A stretch of DNA of 11,734 nucleotides from the NCBI GenBank assembly GCA_009936695.1, contig JAACEA010000278.1:1-11734 (forward strand). Direction: 5' to 3'. Positions 7,257 through 11,734 of the stretch are shown in pieces. The notes beneath the pieces were generated by a model. The model was given only the letters and a program-made list of their open reading frames with translations. It was not told where the DNA came from and did not search any database. Every line of letters begins with the position of its first letter. The stretch's first letter is position 1. A program made the position numbers and the translations under genes. Source of the stretch: Planctomycetia bacterium. Its GTDB lineage: Bacteria > Planctomycetota > Phycisphaerae > Phycisphaerales > SM1A02.

Positions 7257-7831
7257 ACCTAGGCATTCGTGAAATGGTGTTCCTGCTGGTGCTCGCCGCG
7301 ATTCCGGTGGCAGCCTGGTTCTTCGTCTTCGAGCCCCGCAATCAGGACATCGAACAGTCCAGGCGCGAGATCGCACAGATGGAGTCGACGCTGGTCCGAC
7401 TGGATCAGCTGACCGAAGAGGTCGGTGACGTCCGTACCGCGATCGACGAGGCCGAACTCCGGCTCGCCGACTTTCGCCGGAACATCCCCGATGCGAACGA
7501 GGTCGACGACATGCTCGCCGAGATCCATCGGATCGGAGAGCGGAACGCCCTCGGCATCTCGTCGATCCGGGCCCTGAACCGGAGCGAGACGCAGGGATAC
7601 GCGGAGATCCCGTTGTCCCTGGAGATCGACGGCAGTTTTCGCGGGATCTACCGATTCCTCCTCGATCTCGAGCGGCTTCCTCGCATCACGCGGGTCCGGG
7701 ACCTGAAGCTCGAACGGAATCTGGTCGAGTCCCGCGGCCGGACCGGTGAGGACGACACGCCGCCGGGGCAGATCGACGCGTCGATGACGGTGGTCATCTA
7801 CTGCGAAGGTGAACTGGAAGGTGACGCATGA
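7253..7831 (+). CDS. pilO: Type IV pilus inner-membrane protein PilO-like
   Basis: The 192-residue protein has a short cytoplasmic N-terminus, one membrane helix (about 8-27), a predicted coiled coil with regularly spaced Leu/Ile and charged residues (about 33-78) and a C-terminal ferredoxin-like fold. That fold includes EIPLSLEIDGSFRGIYRFL (117-135) and LPRITRVRDLKLER (140-153), which match the PilO pattern in which a helix precedes the LPRI/V strand. PilO forms a heterodimer with PilN and contacts PilP in the periplasm. It overlaps pilN by 4 bases at its start and the next gene by 4 bases at its end, consistent with equimolar, coupled synthesis. Confidence 0.85.
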   Translation: MNLGIREMVFLLVLAAIPVAAWFFVFEPRNQDIEQSRREIAQMESTLVRLDQLTEEVGDVRTAIDEAELRLADFRRNIPDANEVDDMLAEIHRIGERNALGISSIRALNRSETQGYAEIPLSLEIDGSFRGIYRFLLDLERLPRITRVRDLKLERNLVESRGRTGEDDTPPGQIDASMTVVIYCEGELEGDA

Positions 7832-8562
7832 GCGGATTGAACGACAACAACGGCGTCGAGGATTCGATCGATGATCCCATGATCCGTGGCGGGACGGTCG
7901 ACTTCTCGGTCGACGACGGCTTCGCCGAAGCGGTGCAGAGCGGGACGGGTCGGCGGATCGATGCCGGGACGATTCTCTTCATCGGAGTGCTGCTGGCCTC
8001 GGCCGCCGGTCTCTGGTCGATGCGATTCCTCGGCCGTGGTGTCGCCGCCACCGGTGAACCGGGAGATCGTGCCGCGGTGGGCAAGTGGATCGTCGACGCG
8101 GAGAAGGACGGCGCGGTCCTCGGACTCGAGGACCTCCGCGTGCTCGAACGCCTCGACAAGGATCGGCTCAACGATCTGCAGGTGCCCACCGACGACCTGA
8201 AGAAGGACGAACCCTTCCGCTACTGGGGTGAGGTCGACATGGCCGCGGTGCAGATGGCGTCGGTCGATCAGCGGCCGGTCAACACCATCGACCAGATCAA
8301 GGACGCCTTCGACGCGACGATCGACGAGATCGGATCGCTGATGAACGTGAGTGCGATCCTCGCGCCCGACTCGCCGCGGGCCCAGGCGGTCCTGAACGGC
8401 CACCGCATCATGGTGGGGGACGTCTTCGACGTCCCGCACGAGGGTGAGGAGTATGAATTCGAGGTCGAACGGATCGGTTCCGACGGCGTGGTGTTCGTAT
8501 CCCGCCTCTCCGAGCCCAGGCACGCGCGACGCATCGAGGTCGGCGTGAAGCGCAACTTCTGA
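7828..8562 (+). CDS. PilP-position periplasmic protein with membrane anchor
   Basis: The gene sits where pilP follows pilO in classical pilMNOP clusters and overlaps pilO by 4 bases. The 244-residue product has an acidic cytoplasmic N-terminus (1-43), one membrane helix (about 47-68), a charged linker with Asp/Lys-rich helices (about 78-170) and a compact C-terminal beta domain (about 174-240). The domain has the order AILAPDSPRAQAVLNGHRIMVGD, then a short acidic turn, then VERIGSDGVVFVSR. That resembles the PilP/GspC homology-region pattern of an A-x-(I/L)-N-G strand, a GD turn and a closing strand. Classical PilP is a lipoprotein; this one has no lipobox and an internal signal anchor instead, more like GspC of type II secretion. 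Its expected partner would be the secretin. The call is from position and weak domain resemblance, so pilP is not asserted. Confidence 0.65.
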   Translation: MSGLNDNNGVEDSIDDPMIRGGTVDFSVDDGFAEAVQSGTGRRIDAGTILFIGVLLASAAGLWSMRFLGRGVAATGEPGDRAAVGKWIVDAEKDGAVLGLEDLRVLERLDKDRLNDLQVPTDDLKKDEPFRYWGEVDMAAVQMASVDQRPVNTIDQIKDAFDATIDEIGSLMNVSAILAPDSPRAQAVLNGHRIMVGDVFDVPHEGEEYEFEVERIGSDGVVFVSRLSEPRHARRIEVGVKRNF

Positions 8563-8617
8563 TCGACCGGACATCAGGCGTTTTCGGGGATTCGGGGCGA
8601 CCCGGACTGGAGACCAC

Positions 8618-10648
8618 GTGGGACGATTCGACATCGAGCGACTGTTGCGAGACCTCGGCGAACCGAACGCCGATGCGCCGAAGGAACCGGCCGCCGATGG
8701 CGCGGAAGGGTCCGATGTCGACGGGCGGATCGTGCCCGAACGTCCGCTCGCATCCGCCTCGACGACGCCGCAATCCCCCGCCGATCCCAAGGCGAGGGAG
8801 CTCGATTTCCGTCCGCCCGATTTCAACACGGGTTCCGGTCTCGACGCCGAGATCGATCCCGCGATGGCGATCGAACAGGATCGGATCCGTCCGACCCGCC
8901 CTGACGACGCGCTCCGGGACCTCTTCGTTCCCGAAGGCGGTTCGACGACCGGCAACGGTGATCTCATCGATCTGCTCCACGGCCGTGACGAGATCGACGC
9001 GGAGAGTCGTGATACCGCGCGTCGTCTCCAGGCCCAGGCGCCGGATCGGCCGATCGCGACGATCCTTCTGGAGATGGAGATCGACGAGGATCTCGTGCAG
9101 CAGGGTGTCGCCGAGATCTCGAGAATCGACTTCGTGAAGGTGGACGCCGGCACCATCGACGCCGCCCAGATGAAGCGGCTCGGCGTCGACTACTGCGTGG
9201 AACATCGAGTCGTTCCACTGCGGGCCGACGGCACGCGGACGGTGATCGGGACCACCAGTCCCGACGACGTCTTCCTGCTCGACGAACTGAAGCGACGACT
9301 CGGGGTCTCGGTCGTCAAGCACGTCCTGGTCTGTGGCGGGGCCGTCGTCGAGGCGATTCGGAAGATCGAGGGCGGCGACGAGCAGCCCAGCGCGGACATC
9401 GAGGCGATCCTCGCGGATGTCGAGGAGGACGACGTCGAGTTCGAGCGGACCGAGGAGACGGAGACGGATCTCGAACTGGAGGCGGAAAGCTCGCCGGTCG
9501 TCCGCTACGTGAATCACATCATCCAGACCGCGCTGCAGGAAGGCGCATCGGATATCCACATCGAGCCCGGGGAGAAGAACCTGAAGGTCCGACTCCGCAT
9601 CGATGGAATCCTCTACGAGGCCATGAAGCCCCCGAAGAAGATGCACGCGGCGTTGACCAGTCGACTGAAGATCATGGCGAACCTCGACATCGCGGAGCGC
9701 CGGCTCCCGCAGGACGGACGCATCCGCGCGACGGTGATGAACCGGCGGCTCGATCTCCGGCTCTCGACGGTTCCGACCGCGAACGGCGAGAAGACCGTCA
9801 TGAGAATTCTCGACGACCAGGCGATCCAGGTCTCGCTCGACGATCTCGGTTTCAGCGAAGACACCCTGACCCTCTGGAAGAGCCAGATCGATCAGCCGCA
9901 CGGGATCATCCTGGTCACCGGTCCGACCGGTTCAGGCAAGACGACCACGCTCTATTCGTCGCTTCGACAGATGGACATGAAGCGGTTGAACATCTCGACC
10001 GTCGAGGATCCGGTGGAATACAACCTTCCCGGGGTCACGCAGATCCAGACCCACGCCATGATCGACATGACCTTCGCGCGAGCCCTCAAGGCGCTGCTGC
10101 GGCAGGATCCGGACGTGGTGATGGTCGGTGAGATCCGGGATCACGAGACCGCGTCGATCGCGGTCCAGGCGGCCCTGACGGGTCACCTCGTGCTGTCGAC
10201 CCTTCACACCAACGACGCGCCCAGTTCGGTCACGCGACTGGTCAACATCGGCGTGGAGCCCTTCCTGGTGGGTGCGGCGTTGAACGGCGTGCTCGCGCAG
10301 CGGCTGGTCCGCCGGATCTGTCCCTCGTGCGTCGAGGACACACCGGTACCCGAGGAGATGCGGGACTTCCTCGTGGTCCATGGAATCGACGGCGCGACGC
10401 TTCCCCAGGGCCGGGGGTGCGAGGCATGTCGCAACAGCGGCTACTCCGGTCGACTTGGGCTCTACGAACTGCTGGTCTTCGATGACCATCTCCGCGACCT
10501 GATCGCCTCCAGTCCGAACGTGACCGAATTCCGTCGCATCTGCTGCGAACGCGGCATGGTGTCACTCCGCGAGGACGGATTCCGGAAGGTCCTCGAGGGG
10601 CGCACGACGGTGGAGGAGGTCCTCCGCGTCACCGAAGCGACGATCTGA
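8618..10648 (+). CDS. pilB: Type IV pilus assembly ATPase PilB (GspE family)
   Basis: This hexameric motor powers pilus extension at the cytoplasmic face. The 676 residues comprise a disordered acidic/proline-rich leader (about 15-125), an MshEN-like N-terminal domain (about 130-250), an acidic hinge (about 255-290) and the catalytic core (about 292-676). Core motifs are complete: SDIHIEP (311-317), RLPQDGRI (362-369), Walker A GPTGSGKT (435-442), the Asp box TVEDPVEY (461-468), Walker B region DVVMVGEIRD (499-508), His box TGHLVLSTLHTNDA (521-534), and the paired cysteines C568/C571 and C601/C604 that bind zinc in PilB/GspE but are absent from PilT. The GTG start at 8618 is supported by CTGGAG five bases upstream. 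It lies 55 bases after the PilP-like gene. Choice of pilB over gspE follows from the pilMNO neighbours. Confidence 0.93.
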   Translation: MGRFDIERLLRDLGEPNADAPKEPAADGAEGSDVDGRIVPERPLASASTTPQSPADPKARELDFRPPDFNTGSGLDAEIDPAMAIEQDRIRPTRPDDALRDLFVPEGGSTTGNGDLIDLLHGRDEIDAESRDTARRLQAQAPDRPIATILLEMEIDEDLVQQGVAEISRIDFVKVDAGTIDAAQMKRLGVDYCVEHRVVPLRADGTRTVIGTTSPDDVFLLDELKRRLGVSVVKHVLVCGGAVVEAIRKIEGGDEQPSADIEAILADVEEDDVEFERTEETETDLELEAESSPVVRYVNHIIQTALQEGASDIHIEPGEKNLKVRLRIDGILYEAMKPPKKMHAALTSRLKIMANLDIAERRLPQDGRIRATVMNRRLDLRLSTVPTANGEKTVMRILDDQAIQVSLDDLGFSEDTLTLWKSQIDQPHGIILVTGPTGSGKTTTLYSSLRQMDMKRLNISTVEDPVEYNLPGVTQIQTHAMIDMTFARALKALLRQDPDVVMVGEIRDHETASIAVQAALTGHLVLSTLHTNDAPSSVTRLVNIGVEPFLVGAALNGVLAQRLVRRICPSCVEDTPVPEEMRDFLVVHGIDGATLPQGRGCEACRNSGYSGRLGLYELLVFDDHLRDLIASSPNVTEFRRICCERGMVSLREDGFRKVLEGRTTVEEVLRVTEATI

Positions 10649-10659
10649 GTCCATCGATC

Positions 10660-10675
10660 GCCCGGGCGTTCGGGC
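10660..10675. terminator. Possible hairpin between converging operons
   Basis: GCCCG (10660-10664) can pair with CGGGC (10671-10675) around a six-base loop, in the 33-base gap between the converging pilB and DUF456 genes. No T-run follows on either strand, so it is at best a weak bidirectional stop signal; the overlapping palindrome CGCCCGGGCG (10659-10668) competes with it. Confidence 0.3.
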
Positions 10676-10681
10676 CTCGGA

Positions 10682-11212
10682 TCAGATGAAGGCGGCGACG
10701 CTCAGTTGAATCCAGATCGCGATCGCGAAGCCGATCTTGACCACGGTGCCCGCGACTCTGCCCGCGGCAGCACCCGTCGCGGGCTTGATGGTGTCACGAA
10801 GGCCGGCGCCCTCCCGGGTGAGTTCGCCGACCAGCGCCCCGCCACCGGCGCCGAGCGCGGCACCCAACAGCGTCCCCACGAGCGGGATGGGGATCACGAA
10901 GGTCCCGACGATCCCACCCACGAAGCCACCGATCAGCGCCCCGATGGTGCCGCGTCGGCTGGCGCCGCCCGCCTTGGCCCCCGCGGCACCGGCGAGGAAC
11001 TCGACGACTTCCGCGGTGGCGGCCAGAAGAAGGGCGATCGCGAACGCCACCCAGCCGAACATGGGCTCCGAATCACCCTTCCAAAGCAGTTCGATCACGT
11101 CGATGAGGGCCGCGAAGGCGATGATCAACCAGGTACCGGGAAGTCCGAGTGCGGCGACCGCTGCGAAGATCGCCGAAACCAGCGTGAAGACGATTCCGAT
11201 CAGAATGCTCAT
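10682..11212 (-). CDS. DUF456 family membrane protein
   Basis: The 176-residue protein is almost entirely hydrophobic, with four or five membrane segments: about 3-21, 22-40, 49-73, then a glycine-zipper block and a last helix at about 156-175. The DUF456 landmarks are visible: LGLPGTWLI (22-30), an E-V-V-E-F-L-AGAAGAKAGGASRRG stretch (about 67-86), then GALIGGFVGGIVGTF and the IPIPLVGTLLGAALGAGGGALVGEL block (about 106-130). The family is widespread in bacteria and its function is not established. The ATG at 11212 has GGAGG nine bases upstream and overlaps the stop of the preceding gene by 4 bases (ATGA), which decides this start over the longer open frame from 11326. The pair is transcribed toward the pilus operon. 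Confidence 0.85.
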   Translation of the reverse strand: MSILIGIVFTLVSAIFAAVAALGLPGTWLIIAFAALIDVIELLWKGDSEPMFGWVAFAIALLLAATAEVVEFLAGAAGAKAGGASRRGTIGALIGGFVGGIVGTFVIPIPLVGTLLGAALGAGGGALVGELTREGAGLRDTIKPATGAAAGRVAGTVVKIGFAIAIWIQLSVAAFI

Positions 11213-11652
11213 TCGGCCGGTCCTCCGGGGGCTTCGGATGCGGGTCCTGCGATTCGAGTGAGTCGGAGCCGGTTCGCGACGAGCGCTTCGATCCGGTACG
11301 TCATTGAAACCGTTGACTGGGACCATCGCACGGCGGATTCCATCACCCGGTCGTCGGTTCGGTCCGAATGTCGGATCTCCCCGACCCGAATCGGGGTCGC
11401 CCTGCCGAGCGGCGGAGCGAGTTCAACGGGCCGTCGCTCGGGCCTTTCGAGCCAGATCCCACGATGGTCTTCGATCCGTTCGAGATCGGCGGTCTCCCCG
11501 ATTTCGAGCCGATCGGGTCGCCGGCGGAGTCGGAAGGTGGGTACCACCCGGGCTTCATCCGGCGTCTCGAGATCGACCTCGAGCAGCCAGTCGAAATGCG
11601 GTGGGGGACCTTCAGGAGCCGGCTCATGTCGGAGAATCGACGTTCGAAGCAT
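11209..11652 (-). CDS. Small protein resembling the LigD 3'-phosphoesterase domain
   Basis: From the ATG at 11652 it has 147 residues and no signal or membrane segment. The first 70 residues recall the phosphoesterase module of LigD, which trims 3' ends during end joining: ILRHE with H9, HFDWLLE with H19 and D21, a TFRL strand (39-42), and IEDHRGIWLE with H63. In LigD proteins these positions are the KH, HYDFRLE and VEDHP motifs that bind the metal and phosphate. Here the Arg of HYDFRLE is Leu, and the spacing between the first two histidines is four residues longer. The C-terminal half has an MTYRIEAL strand and an Ala/Gly/Pro-rich tail. No ligase or polymerase domain is attached. Planctomycetes carry stand-alone proteins of this kind whose role I do not know. 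An upstream ATG at 11706 would add 18 residues; the shorter form is chosen because homology starts there. Neither start has a strong ribosome site. Confidence 0.6.
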   Translation of the reverse strand: MLRTSILRHEPAPEGPPPHFDWLLEVDLETPDEARVVPTFRLRRRPDRLEIGETADLERIEDHRGIWLERPERRPVELAPPLGRATPIRVGEIRHSDRTDDRVMESAVRWSQSTVSMTYRIEALVANRLRLTRIAGPASEAPGGPAE

Positions 11653-11734
11653 CGCGTGATCGATCCGGCGAGGGTGATCGCAGAGGGGACCGCTCCACCG
11701 TATCATGCGTCGGCCGGGGCGGTGGCGTTCCCCG

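Noticed and set aside
7828..8562. Lipoprotein PilP
   Set aside because: No lipobox cysteine is present and the N-terminus is acidic with an internal helix, so only a PilP-like, membrane-anchored call is supported.
8408..9901. 497-codon open frame on the - strand opposite pilB
   Set aside because: It is the antisense shadow of a GC-rich gene with complete ATPase motifs; its product is a charged Arg/Asp/Val repeat-like sequence without domain features. The same holds for long - strand frames opposite galM (286-1590), hisS (2302-3507) and the DUF1080/mqnB region (3444-4745).
8618..10648. Retraction ATPase PilT
   Set aside because: The protein is far longer than PilT and has the N-terminal domain and the C568/C571-C601/C604 zinc cysteines of extension ATPases.
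10706..11659. 317-codon open frame on the + strand opposite the DUF456 pair
   Set aside because: Its product is Arg/Ser/Gly/Asp-rich low complexity, while the - strand frames show family motifs, a GGAGG site and an ATGA overlap.

Overview
The window reads as chromosomal DNA of a GC-rich planctomycete, most like the Phycisphaerae. The grounds are a 3-keto-disaccharide hydrolase (DUF1080) gene, a membrane protein ending in a CPVCG...CPECG zinc ribbon, a type IV pilus cluster with long disordered insertions, a LigD phosphoesterase-like small protein, and ATG/GTG starts behind GGAG-type ribosome sites. This placement rests on gene content and remembered family style, not on a search. All genes are on the + strand up to 10648, and the last two are on the - strand. 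Gene density is high: no gene-free stretch exceeds about 185 bases, and no tRNA, rRNA, CRISPR array or complete mobile element is visible.

Left part (1-2319): the C-terminal end of a ribose-type sugar ABC permease, with its upstream part missing or replaced, is followed by an exported lipoprotein-like aldose 1-epimerase. Together they suggest the end of a sugar uptake locus. A small anchored zinc-ribbon protein of unknown function overlaps the epimerase stop.

Middle (2320-5083): histidyl-tRNA synthetase, a secreted DUF1080 protein and futalosine hydrolase (menaquinone synthesis) follow one another with 4-base stop/start overlaps. This is a translationally coupled unit of three functionally unrelated genes.

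Pilus part (5084-10648): a 184-base leader precedes pilM, pilN, pilO, a PilP-position protein and the assembly ATPase pilB. PilM (cytoplasmic, actin-like), PilN and PilO (single-pass) and the PilP-like protein would form the inner-membrane alignment complex, which PilB drives from the cytoplasm. No platform protein PilC, secretin PilQ or major pilin lies in the window. The pilM leader can fold into two mutually exclusive hairpins, one of which covers the pilM ribosome binding site.

Right end (10682-11652, - strand): a DUF456 glycine-zipper membrane protein lies downstream of, and overlaps by 4 bases, a small protein that keeps the histidine/aspartate pattern of the LigD 3'-phosphoesterase domain. 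The two operons converge at about 10650-10680.

Most of the window is recognisable core or family-level biology. I found no strong evidence for a wholly new system. The best leads are the pilM leader switch, the phosphoesterase-like/DUF456 pair and the sharp break in the permease.
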